The notes beneath the pieces are model-generated. The model had not been told where the DNA came from and searched no databases. It saw nothing but the letters and a program-made list of their open reading frames with translations. From positions 1 through 60,467 of the forward strand of contig CAYNEM010000016.1 in assembly GCA_964396265.1 (NCBI GenBank): a DNA stretch of 60,467 nt, given 5' to 3'. Source of the stretch: EA-27 sp964396265. GTDB taxonomy: Archaea > Thermoplasmatota > Thermoplasmata > RBG-16-68-12 > EA-27. This document shows positions 26,683 to 36,113 of the stretch, piece by piece; the first letter of the stretch is position 1; each line of letters starts with the position of its first letter. Made by a program: the position numbers and the translations under genes.

Positions 26683-28397
26683 CCTCCCTGGCGGCGGAGG
26701 TGTCCCGCCTCGAATCCCTCGGATGGTCCGACACACTCCTCCGCACGCTGGCCTCGGACTACCGGGAGAGGCCGCGGTTCTCCTCCTCGTGGGTCGTCCC
26801 AACGCCGCCCACGGACGCGGAGCTCGTCCGATCTTACGCGGTCGAGGGTTCCGAGGTCCGGCTGTACCGCCAGCCGTCCTCCACGGAGTCGTTCTATTTC
26901 GTCGCGCCGTGGGAGTACGCCCTGCCGGCACCACAGGTGCGCCTCGTCCACCTCGCACGCGAGGAGCTGAAGGCGTCCCCGCCGCCGACGGTCCGCCTCG
27001 ACCGACCGGACGACGTGCGCGCGTACGTCGCGAAGCTCGGCGAGCGCGTGATCCCACGGTTGGCTGCGGAACAGGACGTGACGCTCGGACGCGACCGCGC
27101 GGGGGCGGTCGCGACGGTCCGGCGACTCGCGGCCGCTTTGGCGGCGTACACCGCAGGCCTCGGCGTCGTGGAGATCCCCCTGCGCGATCCGAACGTCCAG
27201 GACGTGTTCCTGGACGCTCCCGCGGGCCGGACCCCCCTCCATGTGACGATCGCGGACCTTGGCGGCGGACTTCGCCAGCGATGCGTGACGAACGTGTACC
27301 TTACCCCCGCGGACGCGGAATCCCTCCTCGCGCGACTTCGGCTCGAGAGCGGCCGGCCGTTCTCCGAGGCGATGCCGGTACTGGAGACGAACCTGGAGGC
27401 GTTCCGGGTGCGCGCGACCGCGGTCGGGCCGCCCCTCAGCCCCGACGGCTTGGCGGTGGCGCTCCGGCGACACTCGACGGACCCCTGGACGCTCCCGAGA
27501 CTCGTCGCTTGCGGGGCGATGACGCCCCTCGCGGCGGGCCTCCTCTCGTTCCTCATCGACGGGCGTTCGACGATCCTCGTCGCCGGCGCCCGCGGGGCGG
27601 GCAAGTCCTCCCTCCTCGGTGCTCTTCTCTTCGAATTCCCTCGGAGCCAGCGGATCCTCACGATCGAGGACACTCGCGAGCTTCCCACGGAAGATCTCCA
27701 GAAGCTAGGCTACAAGGTGCAATCCCTGTTCGTCCGCTCGACCCTGGGCGGCCACGAGATGTCCGCGGACGATGCGCTGCGCGTGTCCCTCCGCCTGGGG
27801 GAGAGCGCGATCGTCCTCGGGGAGGTGCGGGGGCAGGAGGCCCGGACCCTGTACGAGGCCATGCGCGCGGGCACGGCGGGGAGCGCGGTCCTCGGGACGA
27901 TCCACGGGAACTCGTCCCGGGCGGTCTACGAGCGCGTGGTGTACGACCTCGGCATCCCGCCGACCTCGTTCGCCGCCACGGACGTCGTCGTGGTCGCGGG
28001 GCTCGTGCGGCCGCACGGCAGTCAGCGGACGATTCGCCGCGTCCTCGAGGTCACGGATCTCACGAAGGCACAGGGGCCAGACGCGTTCCACGCGATCCTC
28101 GCGTACGACGCCTCCGCGGACGGGCTCGTCTCGGCGGGCCTCGCGACCTCCGAGCGCATCCGGGCGATCGCGAACGCGTGGTCCATCTCCTTCGAAGACG
28201 CGCTCGAGAACATCCGCGTGCGGTCTGCGATCCGGGCCGCCATGGTCGAGCGCGGCCTCGCGGACCCGGAATTCCTCCGGCCGACGTGGGTCGCGCGCGC
28301 GAACGCCGCGTACTGGAGCCTGGTGGACGAAGGGCGCGCGGGTTCGGACCTGCGGGACGCGTGGACCGCGTGGTTCACGGGGGCGGCCCATGGGTGA
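26679..28397 (+). CDS. Type II/IV secretion (pilus) ATPase, TadA/GspE family
   Basis: 572 residues. It is the hexameric cytosolic motor that drives pilus assembly or secretion. After an N-terminal domain of ~250 residues come Walker A GARGAGKSS, the Asp box (ILTIEDTRELP), Walker B region (AIVLGEVRGQEA) and His box (VLGTIHGNSS), all in the family's order. The GTG start overlaps the preceding stop; the 3' end overlaps the TadC-like gene by eight bases. With that gene and the divergent pilin-like pair it forms a minimal archaeal type IV pilus locus. It is not an archaellum locus: no archaellin or other arl genes are nearby. Confidence 0.92.
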   Translation: MTSLAAEVSRLESLGWSDTLLRTLASDYRERPRFSSSWVVPTPPTDAELVRSYAVEGSEVRLYRQPSSTESFYFVAPWEYALPAPQVRLVHLAREELKASPPPTVRLDRPDDVRAYVAKLGERVIPRLAAEQDVTLGRDRAGAVATVRRLAAALAAYTAGLGVVEIPLRDPNVQDVFLDAPAGRTPLHVTIADLGGGLRQRCVTNVYLTPADAESLLARLRLESGRPFSEAMPVLETNLEAFRVRATAVGPPLSPDGLAVALRRHSTDPWTLPRLVACGAMTPLAAGLLSFLIDGRSTILVAGARGAGKSSLLGALLFEFPRSQRILTIEDTRELPTEDLQKLGYKVQSLFVRSTLGGHEMSADDALRVSLRLGESAIVLGEVRGQEARTLYEAMRAGTAGSAVLGTIHGNSSRAVYERVVYDLGIPPTSFAATDVVVVAGLVRPHGSQRTIRRVLEVTDLTKAQGPDAFHAILAYDASADGLVSAGLATSERIRAIANAWSISFEDALENIRVRSAIRAAMVERGLADPEFLRPTWVARANAAYWSLVDEGRAGSDLRDAWTAWFTGAAHG

Positions 28398-29847
28398 TCG
28401 CCGCCGAGATGCGTCTGCGGAGGCCCCGGAGGTCGTCAGCTACCTCGCGATGGGGTTGACCGCGGCCCCTGCACTCGATCGCGCGATGGCGTTCGCCGCG
28501 GACCACGCGACGGGTCCCCTTGCCTACGACATGCGCGGCGCTCTCTGGGACGTCCATATGCGCAGGCGCTCACGGATCGAGGACGCCTTCCTCTCCGTTG
28601 CAGACGCGTGGGGCTCTCGAGACGGGGACGTGAAGCGGGCCCTGTACGGGATCGCCCATGCTGTCAAGGACGGATCGCCTGGGACGCTCGCGCGCGCCCT
28701 GGACCGGGCGCGGACGCAGGTATTCGAGGGCGCCCGCCGGAAGATGCGGGACTACGCCGCCAGCCTGCGTGGTCCCACGACCGCGCTCTTCGCCCTCGGC
28801 GTCCTCCTGCCGCTCATCGTCTCCTCCATGGTGCCGCTCCTGTCCGTGGGCTCGTTCTCCCCTTCCGCGCTCGAGGCGCCCGTCCAAGCGCCTGGAAATC
28901 CACTGCCCTGGATCCTGCTCCTCGACGTCGGGTTCCCCACCGCGACGTTTGCGTTCGCGCACGCGGTCTCCGCCCGTCGGCCCCGCTCGCCTCTTGCGAG
29001 TCGCGTCCGCTCGATACGCCCGCTCGTGGGTCTTCTCGCCGCTCCCTTCGCGGTGCTGTTCGCGATTTTCATCGCCCACCCGATGGCTCCGGTCCTCGCC
29101 CTTGGCATACTGGTGGCCTCGGTCTCGGTCGGGCTCGTGTACGCGACGCGCGGCAGCGTGCGGCAGCGACGGCGAGGTGAGGCGCTCGAACGGGAATTTC
29201 CGGACGCGCTGTTCCAGCTGGGAGGGCGACTGGAGGAAGGGCACGGGCTCGAGGCAGCGTTGCTGGCGGTGGCGGACGCCACGCAAGGAACGGAGTGCGC
29301 GGACCTCTTCCGCGGGATCGTCCATGCGATGCGGTTTGGCGGCGGAACCGTCGAGGATGCGATCTTCGGCCTTGGCGGCGCGCTCGAGGGCACACCCTCT
29401 CGGACCGTGCGTGCGTCCCTCAAGATCGTCGTGGATTTGGCGGCGAAGGACCCGGCGACGGCGGGCCGTGCCGCGCTCGAGACCTCCTCCCACCTTCGCG
29501 ACCTCCAGGGGATCGAGCAGGACCTCCGCGCGGAACTGCGGCCTACGGTCGATGCGATGCGGACGACCGCGACGTTCTTCGCACCCGCGGTTCTCGGCGT
29601 GTCCGCGTCCTTGTACGGCCTTCTGTTCCGCGCGTTTGGGTCGATGGCGTCGCTCCCCATGGCGCCGGCGACATACGCGACTGCCCTCGGGGTCTATCTC
29701 ACGCTCACGGCCGCGGCGATCCTATGGTTCGCCTCGCGCATCGCAGGCGACGGGGGGGACGGGTTCGGTCACGCGCTCGGACGCTCTCTTCCCGTGGCGT
29801 ATGCCGTCTACCTTGTCGCGGTCATCGCGTCTGCCGGGATCGTCTGA
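28390..29847 (+). CDS. TadC/GspF-like pilus assembly membrane protein
   Basis: 485 residues. It is the membrane platform protein that pairs with the secretion ATPase. Two cytosolic helical T2SSF-type halves are seen (residues ~20-120 and ~260-380; the second includes QLGGRLEEGHGLEAALLAVA), each followed by membrane helices: ALFALGVLLPLIVSSMVPLL, LLAAPFAVLFAIFI, and helices at the C-terminus (VYLTLTAAAILWFA). The ATG at 28390 overlaps the ATPase gene by eight bases. The open frame extends some 200 codons upstream, but that is a shadow of the ATPase gene. Confidence 0.9.
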   Translation: MGDRRRDASAEAPEVVSYLAMGLTAAPALDRAMAFAADHATGPLAYDMRGALWDVHMRRRSRIEDAFLSVADAWGSRDGDVKRALYGIAHAVKDGSPGTLARALDRARTQVFEGARRKMRDYAASLRGPTTALFALGVLLPLIVSSMVPLLSVGSFSPSALEAPVQAPGNPLPWILLLDVGFPTATFAFAHAVSARRPRSPLASRVRSIRPLVGLLAAPFAVLFAIFIAHPMAPVLALGILVASVSVGLVYATRGSVRQRRRGEALEREFPDALFQLGGRLEEGHGLEAALLAVADATQGTECADLFRGIVHAMRFGGGTVEDAIFGLGGALEGTPSRTVRASLKIVVDLAAKDPATAGRAALETSSHLRDLQGIEQDLRAELRPTVDAMRTTATFFAPAVLGVSASLYGLLFRAFGSMASLPMAPATYATALGVYLTLTAAAILWFASRIAGDGGDGFGHALGRSLPVAYAVYLVAVIASAGIV

Positions 29848-29855
29848 GACGTATC

Positions 29856-32800
29856 TCAGTTCGCGACCGTCCACGGGCCTCCCGAGCCGAGGAGCGCCCA
29901 GTAGCCGCTGCCCGGCTGGAGGTTCGTCGTCAGCACGATCGCCTGGAGGTTGTACTGACCCGACGAGCTGTAACCCTCGAGGCGCGTCAGCCCGAACGGT
30001 GCCAGCGCGACGTTCGCGACGCGCACGATGAAGCTGCCGTAGCCGATGAAGTTCCAGCCCGGCACCAGCGTGACTGTCGTCGACAAGGGGATCTGTCCGG
30101 CCACGACGAAGTCGTCCGGCGCGATTAGGTCCACCCATAGGGCCATGCCCGCCGTCGCCGTGAGGAGGTCGCCCGTCCCGCGCGCGTACCGTGCCTTCCA
30201 CGGATCCGCGGCGCTGGTTGCCACGAACGTGCGGACGGTGCGCCAGTTCAGTGTCTGGAGGATCGAGGTGATCGACGTGTCTGAGGGGATGAGCGGCAAC
30301 GACACGAGCTGCATCCCGCCGGTCGTCAGGGACCGGAAGTACTTCGCCGCCTGCTCCGGGCTATTCGTACCGCCGCCGGCGTTCACTGCACGCACGTAGT
30401 AGAAGTACGTGTTCGAGTTCGCGACGCCCGCTCCGACGTGATCGAACGAGCTGGTACCGCTCGGGATGTTGTTCGCCCCCGGAAGGAGTGCGTAGCCGGT
30501 CTTCGCCGTGTCGTACGCCGTGGCGAAGTAGATCTCGAAGTGGTCGATCGCAGGTCCTCCCGGGATCGTCCAAGAGATGCGCACGTCCGCGGCCGCATTG
30601 ACAAGGGCCGCCATCGGGTTCGTCGGAGGGTTCGGCGCGGGGCCGGCTGAGGCCCCGATGACGAGGAACATGAGGCTGCCGCCCGTGGAGTTGCCGCCAC
30701 CGAGGTCCCCCCAGTTCCGTGTGGGCGTCGCGTCATCCTGCCCGTGGACCCAGATCGTCTGCACGGACCCCGCGGGCCATGGGGCAGCGAACGAGACCGT
30801 GACGTCCTCAACGATCTCGTCGTACACGGTGTCGACCGCGTCCAGTGGCGTGCCCAACCCGTAATCGGCTGGGATTGGCATCGCAGCCTGGATCCAGTAT
30901 TCCGCGCGGAATAGGTTGCTTCCACCGCGGAGCGTGTCGTCGATGGTCGCGTTGAAGCGGACCACCAAGGTCTCCTTCGCGGGGTTGGGGGTGACGCGGA
31001 GGCTGCCGGGTCGGACCACGGGCCCGTCCGAGTCGCCGCCAGGGCGCCGGATGGTGAACACCGCGTTCGAAGCGTCCTGCGCCTTGAGCGCAGGCGAGCC
31101 AGCGTCGAGAACGACCACGCGGATCAGGTATCGGTTCCCGTTCGGCCAGAGCACGGTGTTGGAGATGTCGACGATGTCCGTCGTGTTTCCCGGCGCGATG
31201 GCCTTGACGAAGTCCCAGGACGTGCCCGCGTCCGTGCTGTACCAGATCTCCTGAGTCGCGAGCCCGGCCGAATGAGACCACTGGACGGGGAGGGAGTTCG
31301 AGACAATCGTCTCGCCGCCATTCGGCGAGCTCACGCTGACGATCGGCGGCGCGCGCCCGAGGAGCCACACGATCGTCTTGTTGAGGATGTCCGTGCGTTG
31401 GACGTTGCCCGGAATACCCGCGGCGTAGTTGATGCCGGTGAACTCGAAGAACATGGAAACGATGCGGCTTCGCGAGCCACACCACACGCAGGTCGGGTTG
31501 GCGGTTCCGTTGTTCGCGGACGACTCCCACCGGACGCCATCGTTGTCGGGGTTGGCGCCGCTATTCGTGTTCCACACGATCGACGTGGCGCCACCTGCAT
31601 TCAGGGGGTCGACCTCGTCCGCCGCCCCTCCTGCTCGATGCGGCACGTAGGCGACGCCGCCGGTGTAGGCGCCGCTGATCGGGTCCGCGGCCTCACCGCG
31701 TTCCGAGGTGAACGTCTGGGGGTCCGTGACATAGTCTCCCTTCAGGAGGGAGCGGGCGAAGTTGCACCGTGTCGGCGTGTTGAACGCGGACCCGCCGTCG
31801 CAGAAGGCCCACGTGAGGTCGTGTCCGGAGTACGCCAACCGACCGCCTCCGTTGATGTAGTTGATGAAGAGCGGGATCTGCGCGTCGGTGACGGGCGGGT
31901 ATTGCTCGAGCCCGGACTGCCAAAGCACCGCCTTGTACGTCTGCAGGAAGGCCAAGGTCGGGTCGCCCGCGCGGGCGACGTCCCACTCGTTCCACGACCA
32001 AGATGCAGACTGCAGGGCGTTGCGGTACATGTCGACGCGCTCCGCGGGGAAGCTCGAGTCGGCGACGACGAGGAGGATCTCCGCCTTCTCCGTCGTCTTG
32101 AACCGATAGTGGCGCCCGCCATTGTCGTCTCGTGTCGTGTGAGCTCCGCGGGTCGAGGTGACGTCGAAGTAGTACAGGGTCTCAGTGGTGAGGCTCGTGA
32201 GCGTGACGCGGTGGGTTGTCACATGCATGGCCTCGGTCGCCGTCGTCCCGAGGGCGGGCGTCGTCCCGTAGAACACGCTGCTGTCTGACTGCTTGTCCGT
32301 CGTCCACGTGATCGTCGCCGCGGCGTTCGTCAGGCTCGTGACCTGGACGTTCGAAATCGCGGGCGGGTCGATCTCCACGCGGGCGGTCGCCGTCGAGGAG
32401 TGCGGCGGGCTCGGATCGTCGTACCGTGCGGTGATCAGGTCCCCATGGCTGACTTGGAGCCGGGGCGTCGGAACGTCCGGTCCGGGCATGGCGTAGCTGA
32501 GGGGGATGAAGCCGCGGTAAGTAGCGTTGCCCACGCGGGTCATCGTGACGATCTCTCCGCCGGGCTCGGTGTTGCTCGTGAGTTGGACCGTCATTGGACC
32601 GACGGCGTCGCCGTCGCGGACCTCGATGGAGACGCTCTCTCCCTCCCCGTAGACCGTCTTGTCGATTGTGATGACGCCGTGTGCCAGGTCGAGGCCGCCG
32701 ACGACCGCCAGCGCGAAACGCTGGCGCGCCATCGGGACGTTCGCGCCCGTCACGCGGATGCGCCAGTCCCCGATCGGCGCGCTGTTGCGTGCGACGCCCT

Positions 32801-35078
32801 CCAGATTGTTCAAGACGTCGAACGAGCCGCCTATCGCGGTCTCCCCGCCGGTGCAGGGGGTCCCCTGCACGTTCCCTCGGTACACCGTACCGGACGGGGC
32901 GATTACTTCGAGATCGAGGTTGTTCACGAGGGCGGGGTTCGCGTTCTCCGTCCCGGGGAAGTCGGACCAGGCCAGCATGACGCGGAGTTTGGCGACGGTG
33001 TTGGTCTTGAGGCGGTACTCGACAGTGTCGCCGGTATAGAGCCCGGTCGGGTGGTCGAGAACCCAAAGGCGTCGGGTGTCTGCCGGGAAGTAGAGACCCT
33101 CGTCAAGCCACACCCTTCCCCAGCCCTGCGCGATGTTGGGGTACCGGTTGTCCGCGCCCGGGCAGGCTCCGGCGCCCGTCATCACGACGGTGCTCGCGGT
33201 CATGGTCGCCTTGAGGAGAGCCCCCGTCGGGGTGAGCCCGATCCCGCCGACCCTGTTCCCGGTCGGATACCAGCCCTCACGGAAGTATTGTCGAACGAGG
33301 GCCGCCATCCCCGCGGCCAGCGGCGTCGCGTAGCTCGTGCCGCCGAATCCCTGCTGAGCGGAATTAAACGTGGTTAGGTCCCCGTCGGAGTTCGCCGCGG
33401 TGTCCGGCGCGCCGGTCGCATAGAAGGTCGCAAGGTCCGGCTTCCGCCGCCCGTCCGCCGTGGGCCCGGTCGAGGGACCCCCGCCGCCGCATCCCGTCGT
33501 CATCTCTCGGAAGTTCCACGCGCAGGACGCGCCCACGGAGATGAGGCTCTTCGCGGTCGCGGGGCTTCCGACGAGCGGGTTCGGTGGGTTGTTGCCGTTC
33601 GCGAACAGGATGAGCGTGTCGGGGTTGTTCCACATGAACCGGTCCACCATGGACGCGTCGAACGTGTACGCGCTCGTCGCGCTGCCCCAGGAGTTCGAGA
33701 AGATCTTCGCGGACGCGGAGCCTGCGAGGCTGTACGCAGCCCCATACATGTCCGCATAGTCGTCGGGGATGTAGGAGAGGGTGTCGCAGCCGGAAGCGTC
33801 GGCCGAGCCGATGTCGAGCATGACGAGCTTCGCGTCCGGAGCCATGCCGTCGTTCAGGCTCGCAGGGGACATGCCCGTGTCGTCGCCGGCCGCCGAGGAG
33901 GACGTGGCGGTGCCGTGTCCCATCGATGCGGTGAAGCAGAAAAGGTCGCCCGTGTCCTTGATCGCATAAGGGTCGCCCCCGGTGTACGGGTCGACGCCGA
34001 CGAGACCGCTCATCGGCAGGTATCGAAGGACCTTGCGACGGTTCGTGTCCGTGACGTTGTAGATGTCGCCGATCGTCCGCTGGGCTTGCGCGTGGCGGAA
34101 CTGCGTGTGATCGTAGTCCAGACCGGAGTCCGCAACGGCGATGACCTGAGCCTGCCCGCGGATCCCCTGATCCCAGATGCGCCGGACGCCGGGCCCGTCC
34201 GCGGGCGCGTTGGTCTGCAGGACGAATTGGGCGCTTTGGTGGAAGTACTGCATCTCATATTGGGGCTCCAGGAATCGGACGGCGGGGAGTCTGGCGAGAG
34301 GCACGAGGAACGATGGGTCGACGCGGGCCTTCACGAGGCCGAACCCGTCGTAGGTGCCCCAAGCCTGGATCCCGACACCGGGCGCGAACCGTCCCACGAC
34401 GCCCAGTCCCATCTTGTTCAGCGCCGCCACGACGGACCCCACGGGCTCTCCGTCGTGCACGATGATCTTGACGTCCACGGGTCCGGTCACCTCCGCGAGG
34501 TCCGGTGAGATCTTGAACGCGGGGTGGAAGTCGCCCGTCCACTGGACCTCCGGGAGCGAGAAGATTGCGCCCATCAAGGATGGAGGTCCGCGGATCAAGT
34601 ACGCGTTATGCGGGATGTAGGCGAGGACCTCCGCGCCCATTCCTTCGAGACTCCGCCGCCATTCCTCCTTCACGGGGCCGACGAACTGGACGAGGTAGTA
34701 GCCGCGCCCCTCCAGGGCGGGTTCTGCGGCCAGCAGCGTCGGAACTTCGACGCTCGTCCGCGTGTCGAACGCGTATCCATTGATCCGCAATGCGAACGGG
34801 TCCTCGGGCTGGACGGAGACCCCGCGGGCCCGGAGGGCGCTCAGGACGCTCTCGGTCGCCCGCGCCAAAACGAAGCTCTCGTACGTCTCGATGACCTCGA
34901 CGCCGGCCCCCAGGGTCGCCACCGCGGCGCCGGGCACGTGGATTCGCACGTACGAAACTTCGCCCGAGTCGATCGATGGGATTGCGGACTGATCGGGACT
35001 ACCCGCGTTCGGCGTCAACGGCACCAGAAACAGAAACGATAGCGAGAGCGCACACATGGCAGAACGAACCCCAGACAC
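29856..35078 (-). CDS. Giant secreted subtilisin-like (S8) serine protease
   Basis: 1740 residues with a signal peptide (ALSLSFLFLVPLTPNAG). A long pro-region of ~280 residues precedes the S8 domain, whose triad is visible: Asp in VADSGLDYDHT (~315), His in SMGHGTATSSS (~388), Ser in GGTSYATPLAAG (~581). Then come a PPC/beta domain, an FN3-like unit, a glutamine-amidotransferase-like segment (RLAYSGHDLTWAF), more beta domains, and a C-terminal module (GWNFIGYGS) resembling the end modules of the kelch proteins. There is no membrane anchor. The GTG start has GGAGAGG eight bases upstream. It probably digests external protein or processes surface proteins. It converges with the pilus operon eight bases away. 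Confidence 0.92.
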   Translation of the reverse strand: MSGVRSAMCALSLSFLFLVPLTPNAGSPDQSAIPSIDSGEVSYVRIHVPGAAVATLGAGVEVIETYESFVLARATESVLSALRARGVSVQPEDPFALRINGYAFDTRTSVEVPTLLAAEPALEGRGYYLVQFVGPVKEEWRRSLEGMGAEVLAYIPHNAYLIRGPPSLMGAIFSLPEVQWTGDFHPAFKISPDLAEVTGPVDVKIIVHDGEPVGSVVAALNKMGLGVVGRFAPGVGIQAWGTYDGFGLVKARVDPSFLVPLARLPAVRFLEPQYEMQYFHQSAQFVLQTNAPADGPGVRRIWDQGIRGQAQVIAVADSGLDYDHTQFRHAQAQRTIGDIYNVTDTNRRKVLRYLPMSGLVGVDPYTGGDPYAIKDTGDLFCFTASMGHGTATSSSAAGDDTGMSPASLNDGMAPDAKLVMLDIGSADASGCDTLSYIPDDYADMYGAAYSLAGSASAKIFSNSWGSATSAYTFDASMVDRFMWNNPDTLILFANGNNPPNPLVGSPATAKSLISVGASCAWNFREMTTGCGGGGPSTGPTADGRRKPDLATFYATGAPDTAANSDGDLTTFNSAQQGFGGTSYATPLAAGMAALVRQYFREGWYPTGNRVGGIGLTPTGALLKATMTASTVVMTGAGACPGADNRYPNIAQGWGRVWLDEGLYFPADTRRLWVLDHPTGLYTGDTVEYRLKTNTVAKLRVMLAWSDFPGTENANPALVNNLDLEVIAPSGTVYRGNVQGTPCTGGETAIGGSFDVLNNLEGVARNSAPIGDWRIRVTGANVPMARQRFALAVVGGLDLAHGVITIDKTVYGEGESVSIEVRDGDAVGPMTVQLTSNTEPGGEIVTMTRVGNATYRGFIPLSYAMPGPDVPTPRLQVSHGDLITARYDDPSPPHSSTATARVEIDPPAISNVQVTSLTNAAATITWTTDKQSDSSVFYGTTPALGTTATEAMHVTTHRVTLTSLTTETLYYFDVTSTRGAHTTRDDNGGRHYRFKTTEKAEILLVVADSSFPAERVDMYRNALQSASWSWNEWDVARAGDPTLAFLQTYKAVLWQSGLEQYPPVTDAQIPLFINYINGGGRLAYSGHDLTWAFCDGGSAFNTPTRCNFARSLLKGDYVTDPQTFTSERGEAADPISGAYTGGVAYVPHRAGGAADEVDPLNAGGATSIVWNTNSGANPDNDGVRWESSANNGTANPTCVWCGSRSRIVSMFFEFTGINYAAGIPGNVQRTDILNKTIVWLLGRAPPIVSVSSPNGGETIVSNSLPVQWSHSAGLATQEIWYSTDAGTSWDFVKAIAPGNTTDIVDISNTVLWPNGNRYLIRVVVLDAGSPALKAQDASNAVFTIRRPGGDSDGPVVRPGSLRVTPNPAKETLVVRFNATIDDTLRGGSNLFRAEYWIQAAMPIPADYGLGTPLDAVDTVYDEIVEDVTVSFAAPWPAGSVQTIWVHGQDDATPTRNWGDLGGGNSTGGSLMFLVIGASAGPAPNPPTNPMAALVNAAADVRISWTIPGGPAIDHFEIYFATAYDTAKTGYALLPGANNIPSGTSSFDHVGAGVANSNTYFYYVRAVNAGGGTNSPEQAAKYFRSLTTGGMQLVSLPLIPSDTSITSILQTLNWRTVRTFVATSAADPWKARYARGTGDLLTATAGMALWVDLIAPDDFVVAGQIPLSTTVTLVPGWNFIGYGSFIVRVANVALAPFGLTRLEGYSSSGQYNLQAIVLTTNLQPGSGYWALLGSGGPWTVAN

Positions 35079-35100
35079 GCTGCTCCTCTCCTGTCATTGA

Positions 35101-35116
35101 GGGAGGACGTCCTCCC
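35101..35116. promoter_or_regulatory. Perfect 16-bp palindrome upstream of the protease gene
   Basis: GGGAGGACGTCCTCCC is a perfect inverted repeat 23 bases before the protease GTG. A TATA-like CTTAAG element lies around 35137 on the minus strand, which would put transcription start at or beside the palindrome, a position typical of archaeal repressor operators. Whether a regulator binds is not shown. Confidence 0.4.
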
Positions 35117-35164
35117 CGCTGCGCCAGATGCTGGAAAAGACTTAAGCCTATGCCCCAGACGCCT

Positions 35165-35872
35165 TCAATCCCCGAGGACGCGCGTGACCTGAAACTGCCC
35201 GTTCTGGTAGATGAGGGTGTAGAAGTTCGGGCTGTGTGCGGTCCCGCGCAACTTGACGCAACGGATGCGCCGCTGGATGTTCGCGTCGCCCACGCTCACC
35301 ATCTTGAGCGCGATGATCCCGTCCGCGAGGAACTCCTCTCCGTTCCGTCCGTACGGCTCCTGGGCGGTGCTCATCTCCTGCACCACGAGCACCGTCGCGT
35401 CCAGGTCGCGGATCCACTCGAACAACTTGAACAGGTCCTCCCGCGGATTCTGGAAGCGAGCCATCGTCTCCAAGACAGAGAGGGAGTCGATCGCGAGGAG
35501 GCTGAACCCGATCGTCTTCTTCAGATTCGTGGCGTACATGCGGAAGATCTCGAAGAAAGTCCCCTGCGCGCCTTCGAGGGTCTTGCGGATCATCGCGAGG
35601 TCGACGATGCTCACGCGGTCCTCAACGTCCTTCGGGTCCAATCCGAGCTGACGAAGATGGTGGGTGAGGCCTTCGCGCCCCTGCTCCAGCGTCATGTACA
35701 CGCCGTGCGTCCCCTCGCGGAGCGCGTTGTGGTACAGCGCGTTGAACGCAATCGTCGATTTCATCGTGCCGGGTTCGCCGCACAGGAGCACGATCGAGCC
35801 TTCTGGGATTCCCCCGGAGAGCTTGTCATCGAATCCCTGAATGAACGTACGGACCCGGTTCCCGCTGACCAT
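35165..35872 (-). CDS. KaiC/RAD55-like single-domain ATPase
   Basis: 235 residues, one RecA-fold domain of the KaiC/RAD55 type, common in archaea as a signalling or regulatory ATPase. Seen: GGIPEGSIVLLCGEPGTMKST (Walker A with Met in place of the usual Gly before Lys), the catalytic Glu region (GVYMTLEQGREG), Walker B (FSLLAIDSLS). It has no second KaiC domain, so it is not a circadian KaiC. A TATA-like element 27-35 bases before the ATG implies a leaderless mRNA. A paralogue with the same Walker A variant lies at 50574-51308. Substrate unknown. Confidence 0.85.
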   Translation of the reverse strand: MVSGNRVRTFIQGFDDKLSGGIPEGSIVLLCGEPGTMKSTIAFNALYHNALREGTHGVYMTLEQGREGLTHHLRQLGLDPKDVEDRVSIVDLAMIRKTLEGAQGTFFEIFRMYATNLKKTIGFSLLAIDSLSVLETMARFQNPREDLFKLFEWIRDLDATVLVVQEMSTAQEPYGRNGEEFLADGIIALKMVSVGDANIQRRIRCVKLRGTAHSPNFYTLIYQNGQFQVTRVLGD

Positions 35873-35898
35873 GGGACGCGCGCAAACCCGGAGGCCGC

Positions 35899-35907
35899 GA
35901 TATAATG
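35899..35907. promoter_or_regulatory. TATA box, usable in both directions
   Basis: GATATAATG (reverse CATTATATC) lies about 31 bases before the KaiC-like ATG on the minus strand. On the plus strand an ATG at 35930 sits 27 bases from its centre, opening a 17-codon basic ORF that ends at 35983 (see findings). Bases 35908-36113 hold no larger gene. Confidence 0.6.
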
Positions 35908-36113
35908 TTGGCGGCGCGGTTATCAGGTCATGGACTCGATGCGGTCCGCAGGGCGGACGAAACAGAAAAAGAAGGGGGAGTAATCGTAAGGGCGACGCTC
36001 ACCCGCACGGGAGTTCGCGGATAAGTCGATTTTTGAACCGCATCTGTTAGCACTGGTTCATGTGGAAAGGCTCATATGTTATCATCTCTGTTACCAGTCT
36101 CCGGGGAGGCAGT

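Noticed and set aside
26679..29847. Archaellum operon
   Set aside because: Only an ATPase and a TadC-like protein with pilin-like genes are present; no archaellin or ArlH-type gene is linked.
35165..35872. Circadian KaiC
   Set aside because: One RecA domain only, no KaiA/KaiB, and the RAD55-like form is common in archaea.
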